Positions 41,301-49,438 of a stretch of DNA of 64,000 nt are shown here, one piece after another. Made by a program: the position numbers and the translations under genes. The notes beneath the pieces were generated by a model. The model was not told the DNA's origin, made no database searches, and was given only the letters and a program-made list of their open reading frames with translations. Position 1 is the stretch's first letter. Each line of letters opens with the position of its first letter. This stretch comes from a virus: positions 1-64,000 of IMG/VR virus record IMGVR_UViG_3300036857_000386, one strand, 5' to 3'.

Positions 41301-42055
41301 AGGGTCGGCTCTTCGGTCGCCGGCTTCTCGGTGGCAGCGGCCGCCGCCGGCTTCTCCGGCATTGCCGGACCGTAGTCACGCTTGATCGGCGCAATGCCGG
41401 CGATCTTGTCGGCCCAGCTGTAGCGACCGCCGAGATTGACCTTGCCGGGTCGCAGGAAACCGGTCTTGTCGGCGGCGCTGCCGGTGAAGATGCGGGTTGC
41501 ATCGCGGATCGTCTTGGCACCGCGGAGCTGGTCGAGGATCTTGCCCTCGTCGGTGTTCTGCAGCTCGTGCTTGAGGAAGCCGTAGTTGGCGGCGTAGCTC
41601 TTCGGATCGAAGCCCTGCTCCTGCGCCCAATGGGCGAACGCCACGCGGCGCGGCCCGGTCCATTGCGCATAGCCCCAGCCGCCCTGCGTCCCTGGAATGG
41701 TCGGCGCCAGCTCCTGCAGCTGCTTGAAACCGCCGGATTCGGCGGCGAGCGAGGCGACGATGCCGCCCGCCTCGATGTCGTTGAGGCCGAAGTCGCGCAT
41801 CAGGTCGCCCTTCAGGCGGCCGGCGATCTCGCTGGTGTCGTTGTCAACGGCACCGGTCTTGGAAGGATCCGTGCCAGGGCTCGCCTCGGGGATCGCGGTC
41901 GAGCCCGGCGTAATGCCTGGATATGGATCGGTATCCTTGTCGCTCGGCGCGCCGTAGCGCTCGCGCTCCAGCTTGCGCTTTTCACGGTCGCCGATGATCT
42001 TCTCGCCGGCCTGGTAGCCTTCGATGAAGTCCTTCATTTCCCCTCGGAACGACAC
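38363..42055 (-). CDS. Internal virion protein with phage lysozyme domain
   Basis: 1230 aa. The N-terminal domain (about 75-215) matches a phage tail lysozyme: GIVASLAAESGGF with Glu106 and GYAQWTGPRR (128-137). It would cut peptidoglycan at infection. The centre is disordered with PQAATGVT repeats and GGV(I/L)PEP motifs. The C-terminal part is a long charged coiled coil (EKETREETRARGEEERKAQR). Likely a core protein injected with DNA, partner of the 2485-aa protein. Confidence 0.75.
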   Translation of the reverse strand: MSFRGEMKDFIEGYQAGEKIIGDREKRKLERERYGAPSDKDTDPYPGITPGSTAIPEASPGTDPSKTGAVDNDTSEIAGRLKGDLMRDFGLNDIEAGGIVASLAAESGGFKQLQELAPTIPGTQGGWGYAQWTGPRRVAFAHWAQEQGFDPKSYAANYGFLKHELQNTDEGKILDQLRGAKTIRDATRIFTGSAADKTGFLRPGKVNLGGRYSWADKIAGIAPIKRDYGPAMPEKPAAAAATEKPATEEPTLDTSKDETQQSADATPLSPDAGVAIPEPEQVAFAPTLVQPEEEWMQGTTFAQTGGVLPEPQRFQTGGQPVVPPGNPANPSNVGGVDKYSRFRNYTQQIVPSPKPTFTPRRVGQAPAGAAAATGLQLVNGLTPSQLAFKQAQDRLAAQQAKPKPVAAAPAPAVPAARPRAPQLPSAYSEAGYYAGNATRGRSGVPHQSAAWQNYEQQLSAWRNANPGRFQEGGVIPEPTQSFQRGGHVSREEFNRLVHEEERRGSAGRSTGDTARDAVARRLNIRERGVSSTAYGGDYWKQTPRRAAPKPRSGGGGGVKLPRKAPRPEPRPDETTSSTTPDITPQAATGVTVPSPIPPQAATGVTQPSPIPPQAATGVTQPSPITPQAATGVTVPSPGPTEPYLGVSGRTTAPVIPDLPPPVVPETDPQKVLGEPTAAQKVSRDMQTGRQGRIVPKGDEARFYDPNGNPLPLDANGEPIPRDRAMRPIFDPQGHITGYEVIGPDRSDKAAQKDFYGFQEGGVIPEPGMGEQWRGGSPGVQAAPVSDETTGSIDDAERKHRYKPTPLLLDHVAQALDGGVRFLTRAFGLGQDGAIATPEGNQASADGARRFAEGEGATTPDEINGIDDKVDPDRQMAEGDRQMQRIAKTVQWYLAHGRKDDAEAAAAGLMQYGAQRTAQLGSLAAAAYKQYLASNDPRHLENTTHLLEKAYEMIPDGGSLDVAIDPETRQLVVSKVNENGETENVPITAEQLPGIIQGVQNKSLYWQQIMQLADPEGYRAKQRQGAESEEWTRRHELETKEGLEKETREETRARGEEERKAQRELEKEKRESETKIAEAKAKAEAELAKEGRESKENDRRRLRDAAITRAEKLAETRKDVNWDTVNPLMGAAADAVASEDQDQINDKLSRLWDALPQADRAKTFSDLGYDASQFKYKAPAANAMARVGDKPPTEYAGKQAGDVVKPGKDRQGNPIWVVSRNGENFAISAQE
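40146..40320 (-). repeat. Tandem PQAATGVT(V/Q)PSP coding repeats
   Basis: Four consecutive copies of a roughly 14-residue unit PQAATGVTxPSPIx lie in the disordered centre of the 1230-aa virion protein. The DNA copies differ at silent positions, so the array is not brand new. Confidence 0.75.
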
Positions 42056-42056
42056 C

Positions 42057-42245
42057 CTACCCTCCTTTGCCCTTGCCGAGCCCTTTCAGGGTTTTCGCCA
42101 GTCGTGCCTGCTTGCCGACCTTGCCCTTCTGCTTGGCGGCCGCTTCGATCTTCGAGGACGGGATCTTCTGGCCCTCGGGGACGCCGAGACTGCGGTGTAG
42201 GCCGCCCTTGTTCTTGACCGCTCCGGCGATCCAGTTCTTAGCCAT
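42057..42245 (-). CDS. Small basic phage protein (KNKGGLHRSLGVPEG type)
   Basis: 62 aa. KNKGGLHRSLGVPEGQKIP followed by a Lys-rich helix is a short protein recurrent in phages, usually beside structural genes. Its function is unknown, but strong positive charge suggests DNA or virion association. The gene starts nine bases after the 370-aa protein's stop. Confidence 0.7.
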   Translation of the reverse strand: MAKNWIAGAVKNKGGLHRSLGVPEGQKIPSSKIEAAAKQKGKVGKQARLAKTLKGLGKGKGG

Positions 42246-42254
42246 GGTCTCCTC

Positions 42255-43367
42255 CTACGGGATGGCGCCGACGCTATCGACCGGCATTGGCGGCCCGGTC
42301 TCGGGCTGTGCCGGCCGCTCGCCATTGGCGCCGGTCATCTCCTTGCGCGCCTTCAGGATCATCTGCTGCAGGCCCTTCTCGCCCATCCACTTGGTGACGT
42401 CCTCGGGGATCACGAACTCGCCAGCGCTGAGCTGCGCCGGAGCCTGGCCATCGATCTCGGCGGGGATGTCGTCGGGGATGGCGCCGCCCGACGGCGACGC
42501 CTCCGGCGGGATCATGGTGCCGGTGTCGTCGGGAATGGCGCCGCCTTCGGCGAAACCGAACGCCTTGCCGAGCAGGCTGGCGCCCATGCCGAGCGCCGAA
42601 CCCCATCCCGACGATGAATCCTGGTCCGCCTTGAAGCGGTCCATGGCATTCGAGAAGCCGGTATTGAGGATATTGCCCCACTGGCCGATCGCCTGGTTAC
42701 CCAGGCCCTGCCATTGCGACCCGGTGCCCAGCGTCTGCGCGCCGGACGCCGTCGTCGCCAGGCCGGTATTGGCAGCCTGGTTGCCGGATTGCCCGGCGCC
42801 GGCCATCGACGCCTGGATCTGGCCGGGATAGCCGCGGCCTACGTTAATCGCCTCAGACCGGAGAGCGCGCCCGATATTCTCAGTCTGTGTGCGCGCCTGA
42901 TTACCCGCCGAAGCCTGGGCGGCAGCTTCCGCGATGCGCGTTCCGAGATCGAGCGCACCAGCGCGCGTCTGCGAAGGGTCGACCCCGAATCCCTCAAGAC
43001 GGTCCTGAGCCGTCTGGCGAGCCGCCTCGAACTGGGCAGCAACGTCGGCCTCGGCCTTGCCGGCCTCCTGCTCCATGCGTTCTGGGCTGGCGTAAGATTC
43101 CGCTTCATAGGCGAGCTGCTCCTCCAGCGGCTGGTAGATCTGCTCGTACCTGGCACGGTCGCGCGCCGCGTCGGCCTGTTGCTGGTCGAGCATGCCGAGC
43201 GCCTTGTTGACGACGACGTCGGACAGCGCCTTGTTCTCGGCGTAGGTCTTCTCGGCCCAGTCCTGCTGCCTGGTGGCGAGATTGTAGGCGTAGTTCGCGG
43301 ACTTCTCGGAGGCTGCCGCCAGCGGCCCGTAATCAGGCGCCTTGGGCGCTTTTGCCTTACCACCCAC
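42255..43367 (-). CDS. Internal virion / core protein (gp14-like position)
   Basis: 370 aa, read from a GTG start (MGGKAKAPKAPDYG). Mostly helical and Ala/Gln-rich, with a Gly/Ser-rich centre (GAGQSGNQAANTG) and AEGGAIPDD / SGGAIPDD repeats near the C-terminus. It is the first of three consecutive core-like proteins. An mRNA start GGGAGGCACTAAA precedes it. Role inferred from order only. Confidence 0.55.
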   Translation of the reverse strand: MGGKAKAPKAPDYGPLAAASEKSANYAYNLATRQQDWAEKTYAENKALSDVVVNKALGMLDQQQADAARDRARYEQIYQPLEEQLAYEAESYASPERMEQEAGKAEADVAAQFEAARQTAQDRLEGFGVDPSQTRAGALDLGTRIAEAAAQASAGNQARTQTENIGRALRSEAINVGRGYPGQIQASMAGAGQSGNQAANTGLATTASGAQTLGTGSQWQGLGNQAIGQWGNILNTGFSNAMDRFKADQDSSSGWGSALGMGASLLGKAFGFAEGGAIPDDTGTMIPPEASPSGGAIPDDIPAEIDGQAPAQLSAGEFVIPEDVTKWMGEKGLQQMILKARKEMTGANGERPAQPETGPPMPVDSVGAIP

Positions 43368-43368
43368 T

Positions 43369-43824
43369 TTAGTGCCTCCCTCGGTATAAAGGCTGGATAA
43401 ATCTGGGCTTTATGGTCAGGAACCTGCAATCCTCGCGGTCCATCCGCATGACCATGCAGGCGATGTCTCCAGGGAATACTCCTTCGACACGAGCGACGTA
43501 CCAGAAGCCAAGATTCTCGTTGAAGCTACGCGCGTGCTTGTTGTCTTCCGGCACCTGTCCGAAGATTCGTTTAACCCCAAGCTGGTTGAAGGGGTAGTCG
43601 AAAACGACGAACAGCATGTCCCGGTTGATCCAGTGCGGATCCCAGGAGCCCGAATGGATGGCGATCGACTCGCCGGTGTAGTGCGAGAAGATCACGCCGC
43701 CGAGCAAGACGTCGTTGTCCGATTTCCGGCAGATCGACATGCAGCTGACGGGATCGTAAGTGGTCCCGGCGCATGCGGCTATGGCGTAACCACAGTCGTG
43801 GTCGTTAAGGACGATGCGGCACAA
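43369..43824 (-). CDS. GNAT-family acetyltransferase
   Basis: 151 aa. The pattern VLLGGVIFSHYTG, DMLFVVFDYPFNQLGVKRIFGQV, NKHARSFNENLGFW is the GNAT fold with its acetyl-CoA-binding strand-helix and the terminal N...GF motif. GNAT genes placed between tail and core genes are known in several short-tailed phages. The substrate is unknown. It could modify host or virion proteins. Confidence 0.75.
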   Translation of the reverse strand: MCRIVLNDHDCGYAIAACAGTTYDPVSCMSICRKSDNDVLLGGVIFSHYTGESIAIHSGSWDPHWINRDMLFVVFDYPFNQLGVKRIFGQVPEDNKHARSFNENLGFWYVARVEGVFPGDIACMVMRMDREDCRFLTIKPRFIQPLYRGRH

Positions 43825-44017
43825 CTCCTGGATCTACCTGTTCGGGTTTGATCAGGCCGAGCCTGATCAGGTCGCCCCACGTCACCGCGACGTCGTCGAC
43901 TGAACCGCGCTGCCCGGCCAGCGATTCGACCAGCTCCTTGGTCGCCATCGCGGTGGCATGCAGCGAATCGAGCGTCGTGTAGGGTTCGGGGATGGTGGCC
44001 TGCGGGCGCCTAGACAT
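43805..44017 (-). CDS. Small hypothetical protein
   Basis: 70 aa, starting MSRRPQATIPEPYTTLDSLH. It overlaps the nozzle gene by 8 bases and the GNAT gene by 20. Helical (MATKELVESLAGQ). Probably a virion accessory. No homologue recognised. Confidence 0.55.
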   Translation of the reverse strand: MSRRPQATIPEPYTTLDSLHATAMATKELVESLAGQRGSVDDVAVTWGDLIRLGLIKPEQVDPGVVPHRP

Positions 44018-45785
44018 TGCGCAGCTCCTTCACGCTTGAGGCGACGTGCAGCGAATAGACGGGGGCGCGGGCGCGGATCTCGAACTGCCAGATGTCGGAC
44101 TTGAAGCCGGACGGCAGCCGCACCGGACGACCGTTGCGCGGCACCACCTGATCGTAGACGACCTGGCGGTTGGCATAGGCGCGAAACCTGACATGCTCGT
44201 TGGACGGCAACACCCCGGTGCCATAGCTGTTGTTGCTATAGCGGGCGTCGTCCCAATAGATCGCGTAGGCGCCGAAATTCTCCTCGAACTGATACTGGAA
44301 TTCCTTGGATTTCCAGATTACCGGCATAAGGTCGTCGGTCGGCGGATCCCAGCGCTGCACCATGCCTTCGAGGATGATGAACACCTCGCCCGACCAGAAG
44401 TCGTTGTTGAGCGCCTTGACGTCGGCGAACTCGCTCAACTCGGTGAGCGCCACCTTGAGCGCCGTCGGATCGAGGAAAAAGCCCGAACGCGGCTCTGGGA
44501 CCGGTGGCATGCGCGACGCCAGGTAGCCTTCCTGGTAGCGCACCGCACGCAGAAACTGTGGCGCATAACTTCGCACCCACTCGTCCTTGGTGATGAGATC
44601 CTTGGTGACGTTCTGGATACCGCTCGGCCCGACCAGCATCAGACCGTTCTGCGAGGCATAGACGACGCCGTCGGGGGTCGACACGATCGAGCCTCGGCTC
44701 AGACATGGTTCGCCAGTCGTCGCCTTGGTGAACGAGCAGGTCGCCGGCTTCACACCGGTAATCGTCGCCGGATAGCCCTGCGTGCAGACCACGCAGGTCT
44801 GGCCGAGAATGCCCAGGCCGACAATCGGCGTCTCGGTGGCCTGCTTGTACTCGGCGGGCCAGGCGTGCCAGCGGTAGGCTTCCGACATATAGACGTTGTT
44901 GCCCTTGAAACCGATCAGGAAGCCGTTGGGCATGGCGATCCAACCCTGCAGGTCGGCCGGCGGTGGTGCCCAGCTGGTACTCTCCAGGGTGAGATTGTTG
45001 ACGATCACCGCGTCGGTCGACTTCGAGCCGTCGTCGGCATAGGTGGTGGTCGCGGTGGCGACGGTGTTGACGAAATAGAACGTGGTCTGGCCGCTCGCCC
45101 CGGTGACGGTGCGGTAGAGCCGCTTCTCCTTCCAGGCCGGCTGGTTGGCGGCCGGAGCCGGCGGCACGACGATGTTGCCGATGTTCCAGATCGCGGTGGT
45201 GTTGCCGGAGCCGACCACCGGCAGCGACGGCGAGGATTCCTCGCCGAACTCGTTGACCCAGGTGTAGACGTAGGAGCGCGTCACCACTGGCGCGGCGCCG
45301 CCGGTGATCGAAGTGATGGTCGGCTTGTTGGGATTGTTGCCGGAGCCGTCATAGGCGTTCGACGGACCCGGCACGCCGAGCTTGTAGGCGGTCTGGCCGG
45401 CAAGCAGGCGGGCATAGGTGTTGAACATCGGCCCGGTGGTCGGCGAGCAGAAATAGTAGCGCTCGTAAGAATCCTCGACCAGCTGCCCCTTGAGGATGTC
45501 AGTGAACGGATCGGTGAACTGCAGCCACACGCTGTCGCCCAGATAACTGGGCGGCGGGACGACGCCGGGAAACGCCGGATCGCCGCCGGGCGTGCGCTTG
45601 GGAATACGGAAGACGCGGCGGGTGCCGACATTGATGGCGATAATGTCGACCGGCGGGCGGATGCCGCGCAGCTCCGAGCCGTACAGCCAGGTGTTAAACG
45701 CCGACGTCGCGAAATTGTCGGGCAGCGCGCGGTCGCCCTGCACAGGAACGACGCCGGAGAATTCCTGGACCCGCAACGTCGCCAT
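44010..45785 (-). CDS. Tail nozzle / tail tubular protein B-like
   Basis: 591 aa, beta-rich, starting MATLRVQEFSGVVPVQGDRALPD. Runs such as SYVYTWVNEFGEESSP, KEKRLYRT, GWIAMPNGFLIGFKGNNVYMSE and VVYASQNGLMLVGP are the repeated beta-propeller-like blades seen in short-tail nozzle proteins (T7 gp12-like). It follows the fibre genes and precedes the core genes, consistent with a tail component. Confidence 0.65.
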   Translation of the reverse strand: MATLRVQEFSGVVPVQGDRALPDNFATSAFNTWLYGSELRGIRPPVDIIAINVGTRRVFRIPKRTPGGDPAFPGVVPPPSYLGDSVWLQFTDPFTDILKGQLVEDSYERYYFCSPTTGPMFNTYARLLAGQTAYKLGVPGPSNAYDGSGNNPNKPTITSITGGAAPVVTRSYVYTWVNEFGEESSPSLPVVGSGNTTAIWNIGNIVVPPAPAANQPAWKEKRLYRTVTGASGQTTFYFVNTVATATTTYADDGSKSTDAVIVNNLTLESTSWAPPPADLQGWIAMPNGFLIGFKGNNVYMSEAYRWHAWPAEYKQATETPIVGLGILGQTCVVCTQGYPATITGVKPATCSFTKATTGEPCLSRGSIVSTPDGVVYASQNGLMLVGPSGIQNVTKDLITKDEWVRSYAPQFLRAVRYQEGYLASRMPPVPEPRSGFFLDPTALKVALTELSEFADVKALNNDFWSGEVFIILEGMVQRWDPPTDDLMPVIWKSKEFQYQFEENFGAYAIYWDDARYSNNSYGTGVLPSNEHVRFRAYANRQVVYDQVVPRNGRPVRLPSGFKSDIWQFEIRARAPVYSLHVASSVKELRNV

Positions 45786-46231
45786 CAGTCCAGCCTCGTC
45801 AGCGTAAAATTCTCGGACGTCTGGAAGAAATCGCCGTTGTTGCCGCTCGACAGCACGCCGCCGATGTAGACCATACCATCGGACGGCGCAGTGAACGTCA
45901 TCGAGATATTGCCCGACGCGCTGGTGGTGGTTTCGGCGTAGTCATTAGCGGTCAGATTGGCGGTCGACGAAACGCGGTAATAGGTGGTCAGCCCGGCGGT
46001 GCCCATGGTGTGCACGGTGTCGATCCGGTAGGTCTTGTCGGGCACCAACGCGGTGACCTGCCTGCTGATGCGCGGGTTGTCGCTGCCCAGCCGCTCGCAA
46101 CGCGCCTTGCCGGCGCTGATCGGCACCGGTGACACGGTGTTAGTGCCGGCTGCCCACGGCGCGATCATCGGTCCGATAAGCTGGCCGCCGCCCTGGATTT
46201 CCTCTTTGTGACGCTGCGAACGGGTAACCAT
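45785..46231 (-). CDS. Virion-associated beta-sandwich protein
   Basis: 148 aa. Starts MVTRSQRHKEEIQGGG. The second half (TYRIDTVHTMGTAGLTTYYR and beyond) looks like a carbohydrate-binding or Ig-like beta domain. Shares one base with the nozzle gene start. Possibly a tail decoration. Confidence 0.5.
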   Translation of the reverse strand: MVTRSQRHKEEIQGGGQLIGPMIAPWAAGTNTVSPVPISAGKARCERLGSDNPRISRQVTALVPDKTYRIDTVHTMGTAGLTTYYRVSSTANLTANDYAETTTSASGNISMTFTAPSDGMVYIGGVLSSGNNGDFFQTSENFTLTRLD

Positions 46232-46232
46232 G

Positions 46233-46823
46233 TCAGGCTCCGCTGGTCACCGTCAGCCGACCCTTGGCTTCGAGCGGCGCGGTAAGCTCGTAGGGATTGT
46301 CGACGACAATCCGATCGCCATCGATCGACAGCACCGCATAGGATCCGTTGACGCCGGTGTTGGTGGTCGCCTCGACCAGCACGGTATCGCCGACCTGGAC
46401 GTCCGTGCCGGTGGGCACGGTGAGCGCGATGCCGTCGGGATCGTCCTCGACGAGCACCAGGCTGACGGGACCGATCGGGAAGGCGCGGCCGCCTTCCGGC
46501 GGCGGCTCGGTCTCCGGCGGCGGCTCTTCTGGCTCGACCGGCGGCTCCTCGGGCGAGACCAGCTCTTCCGGGATGGCGCCGGTCAGGCTCGATCCGGCCA
46601 GCGGTCCACCGGGCTCGCCGATCGGGACTTCGACCTCGGTCAGATCAGGCGGTTCCTCGCGCTCCTGGCCACTGTTGAAAAGCGGCGACCCAACCTTCAG
46701 CACGTTAAGCGCTTCGGGATCGACCTGCATGGCAATGCCGGGCGCCACCACGCCCTCGGCATGGATCTCGCCGGCTGCCGTGGCGCCATGTTCCCAAAGC
46801 ATATGCCGTTGCGAACGTCCCAT
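46233..46823 (-). CDS. Virion protein with Pro/Glu-rich linker
   Basis: 196 aa. Two beta-rich parts are joined by a Pro/Glu low-complexity linker (EEPPVEPEEPPPETEPPPEGG, about 95-115). The C-terminal part VGDTVLVEATTNTGVNGSY looks Ig-like. Its start MGRSQRHMLWEHG is similar in form to the 148-aa neighbour (MVTRSQRHKEE), hinting at a shared N-terminal motif. Confidence 0.5.
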   Translation of the reverse strand: MGRSQRHMLWEHGATAAGEIHAEGVVAPGIAMQVDPEALNVLKVGSPLFNSGQEREEPPDLTEVEVPIGEPGGPLAGSSLTGAIPEELVSPEEPPVEPEEPPPETEPPPEGGRAFPIGPVSLVLVEDDPDGIALTVPTGTDVQVGDTVLVEATTNTGVNGSYAVLSIDGDRIVVDNPYELTAPLEAKGRLTVTSGA

Positions 46824-46833
46824 GGCTACCTCC

Positions 46834-47775
46834 TCAGAGCTTCATGATGAATGCCAATGCATAATAGGGGATCGCCTCACGCAAGGTCAGCGCGGCAATG
46901 GTGTGCGCATGATCGCCGGCGGTGACCAGCGTATGGGCGTGCGATCCGCCGCCGCCCTGGTTCGACGTCGCGCCGCTGGAAATATCGCACGAGCCTGACA
47001 CCGAATGAGCATGCGCAGCGGCGGTCGAGGTCGACGAGGTCAGCACCCAGCCGCTACCGCTCGTGCCTTGCCCGCCGGGGCCGCTGCCCTGGGTCAGGAA
47101 CGACAGGCCGTTGGCGGCGCCATGCGCGTGCGCCCCGGCCGCAGCCGCCGTGCCGCTGATCGTGCCGGCCAGCGTGCCGGAGGCATGGGCGTGCGCCGGG
47201 ATCTGCGAAATCGACAGCACCGTGCCGTTGACGGTGTGGACGTGGGCGCCCTTGGTATCGGTGGTGATCGCCGCCCCGGAAGACTTGGCGCCGACCGCCT
47301 TGTTGCCGGCGCCGATGATGAACTTGTCGCGCAGGTCCGGCGTGCCGGAGCCGCCATCGCACAGGTGCCAGCCGGCAAGGTTACCGACGCCGACATCGGC
47401 GATCGAGCCTGAATACATCATGATCATGCCGCGCGTGAAATTGAGCTGCGGCAGCGCCGACGTGATATCGGTAACAGCCGAGTTGAAGTCGGTGATCTGG
47501 CTCGCGGTATGAGTATGCACCGTCGGCGCACGCGTCTCGATCTGCACATCGGTGTAGGCGTTGGCCTGGACGACCGCGTCGTCGATATCGGCGAGCAGCG
47601 AGACGATGTCGGAAATCAGTACGGAGCCAGCCGGGTCGACCGCCGGATCGACGCCCAGCCACAGCGTCCGCGACTGCAGGTCGGCGTAGAGATCGCCGGG
47701 GTGCGCCGTGCCCAGCGCGGGCGGCGAAGCGCTGGCGCGCAGCTTCAGCGAGCTGGGCTTGACGATGGCGTTCAT
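46834..47775 (-). CDS. Tail fibre protein with phage collar domain
   Basis: 313 aa from MNAIVKPSSLKLRASA. GMIMMYSG...GWHLCDGGSGTPDLRDKFI (about 135-175) is the phage tail collar domain. After it, Ala/Gly/His-rich HAH repeats (GAHVHTV, AHAHASG, AHAHSVSG, SHAHTLV, DHAHTIA) suit metal-stabilised trimeric fibre ends. The start overlaps the 67-aa gene (ATGA). Likely receptor-binding. Confidence 0.8.
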   Translation of the reverse strand: MNAIVKPSSLKLRASASPPALGTAHPGDLYADLQSRTLWLGVDPAVDPAGSVLISDIVSLLADIDDAVVQANAYTDVQIETRAPTVHTHTASQITDFNSAVTDITSALPQLNFTRGMIMMYSGSIADVGVGNLAGWHLCDGGSGTPDLRDKFIIGAGNKAVGAKSSGAAITTDTKGAHVHTVNGTVLSISQIPAHAHASGTLAGTISGTAAAAGAHAHGAANGLSFLTQGSGPGGQGTSGSGWVLTSSTSTAAAHAHSVSGSCDISSGATSNQGGGGSHAHTLVTAGDHAHTIAALTLREAIPYYALAFIMKL

Positions 47776-47975
47776 GCTGCACCTGTGCCGGGCTCGCCGC
47801 CGGGCGGCGGCACGAACTCGCCGTCCTTGTAGGAGCAGCCGGGGCCGGCCTTCATCTCGGTGTCCTCGACCATCGTGTAGCCTTGCGGCGGCTTCCACGT
47901 CTGCTCGTTGCCGTCCCATTCGATGACGTTGACGACGATCTGCGAGCCGTCGTCGACCATTGCATAGCGTGCCAT
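47772..47975 (-). CDS. Small protein between fibre genes
   Basis: 67 aa, starting MARYAMVDDGSQIVVNVIEWD and ending PPPGGEPGTGAA. Short proteins of this type with a VxNVIxWDG core accompany fibre genes in many phages and may assist fibre folding. Overlaps both neighbours. Confidence 0.55.
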   Translation of the reverse strand: MARYAMVDDGSQIVVNVIEWDGNEQTWKPPQGYTMVEDTEMKAGPGCSYKDGEFVPPPGGEPGTGAA

Positions 47976-49438
47976 CAGTGATACTCCGTGATGATGACGC
48001 AGCCGTTCGCGCCTGCGCCGCCTGCCTTCGATCCTGCGCTGAGATTGACTGCCCCGCCACCGCCGCCGCCCGCGCCGTATGACGACGCGGCTGCATTGCC
48101 GCCGACGCCGCTGATGACTGATGCCGTCGTCGTGATGTAGCTCAGACCGCCGCCGCCGCCCAAATAGGCGGGAGCGCCACGTCCGCTGACACAGGTCATA
48201 TTAGCGCCGTTGGGGACGACCCAACTGTCGCCGCCCCGCTGGCCCTGCATCACCTGATCGAAATTCTCGGGATTGGACGAATAGCCGCCTGTCCCACCTT
48301 GGAAAATCGCGCCGGGAGAGTCCACGCCAGCCGCGCCACCGGTACCGCCGATCACTGACATCGATGGAGTGACACCGTCGCTGTAGCCGGAATTGCCGCC
48401 TGCAGTGCCGTTATTGCCAGCCGAGCCAATAGTACAGGCAGGGGTCATCCCCGGCTGACGGACGATCATTTTCTTGCCGTAGCCACCCGCGCCACCGCCT
48501 GATCCAGCCGATCCACGATTATTGGCCGATGGATTGGCGCAAGCGCCGCCGCCGCCACCCGCCGCCTGCACCTCGACCAGAAAATACGTGGTACTGGGAT
48601 CGAGCGTGATCGACCCGCTCGTGGTGTAGGTCGTCGACTTGATGAACGCCGCAGACGAAGACGGTGCCGCCAGCTTGAAATAATACTCGCGCAGGATGAC
48701 GACACCCTGAATGCCCGCGCCGCCGATCTGAGAGGGTTGGCTGGGGCCGTTGCCGCCACCGCCGACACCGGTTCCCCAATTGCTTACGAAGGGCGGTTCG
48801 CCCGGCAATCCGCCAGAATTCACGACATCTCTTTGCTTGGTGGACAGCATCGAGGTGCCGCCGGCACTGGTCATAAACGTGTTGGCGACGCCGTGGGCAT
48901 TGCGGACGGCATAGCTGGCTCCGCCGCCCCGGATATTGAGGTCCCCGCCGCTGGCAGTACCACCAGCGCCGCCGCCCACGAAGATGAAGCTCGTGCCCGC
49001 GCCGGTCGTCGCGCCAGGCGCACCACCATTGGCCGACATACCTGAGAAGGTCGACGTGCCACCAGTGCCACCGAGACCACCAGCAGCACCGACCGTGTAG
49101 GCGACCGATGCCGGGAGGTTCGCCGCCGAAAAAAGCTTGGTCGACGTGCCGCCGCCACCGCCACCGCTGTTGGCTGCGTTTGCTCCCGCGCCGGTCGCGG
49201 GAACATCGACGCCTCCGCCGCCGCCGCCGACGATGGTCACCTCCAGATAAGTCAGCGCGCCGGACTTCGTCCACGTTCCCGACGTGGTCAGCACCGACTG
49301 CACGATCTCGACATCGACCGGCGTCGAGGTGCCGAGCATGCGCCATGTGCTCGACGCGGCGTTCCAGATGTAGCTCGGCCCGCCTGCGGGGCTGAATTTC
49401 TGGCCGTCAGAGGGTGAGGCGGGGAAGTCGAACGCCAT
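47975..49438 (-). CDS. Glycine-rich tail fibre protein
   Basis: 487 aa. An N-terminal domain (FPASPSDGQKF...YIWNAASSTWRML) typical of phage fibre attachment precedes two Gly-rich domains with long (GGGGGG) runs (about 70-260 and 280-487). Each opens with a strand like TYLEVTIVGGGGG or YFLVEVQAAGGGGG. Polyglycine-II-type sandwich adhesins look like this. Likely binds the host surface. Confidence 0.75.
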   Translation of the reverse strand: MAFDFPASPSDGQKFSPAGGPSYIWNAASSTWRMLGTSTPVDVEIVQSVLTTSGTWTKSGALTYLEVTIVGGGGGGVDVPATGAGANAANSGGGGGGTSTKLFSAANLPASVAYTVGAAGGLGGTGGTSTFSGMSANGGAPGATTGAGTSFIFVGGGAGGTASGGDLNIRGGGASYAVRNAHGVANTFMTSAGGTSMLSTKQRDVVNSGGLPGEPPFVSNWGTGVGGGGNGPSQPSQIGGAGIQGVVILREYYFKLAAPSSSAAFIKSTTYTTSGSITLDPSTTYFLVEVQAAGGGGGACANPSANNRGSAGSGGGAGGYGKKMIVRQPGMTPACTIGSAGNNGTAGGNSGYSDGVTPSMSVIGGTGGAAGVDSPGAIFQGGTGGYSSNPENFDQVMQGQRGGDSWVVPNGANMTCVSGRGAPAYLGGGGGLSYITTTASVISGVGGNAAASSYGAGGGGGGAVNLSAGSKAGGAGANGCVIITEYH

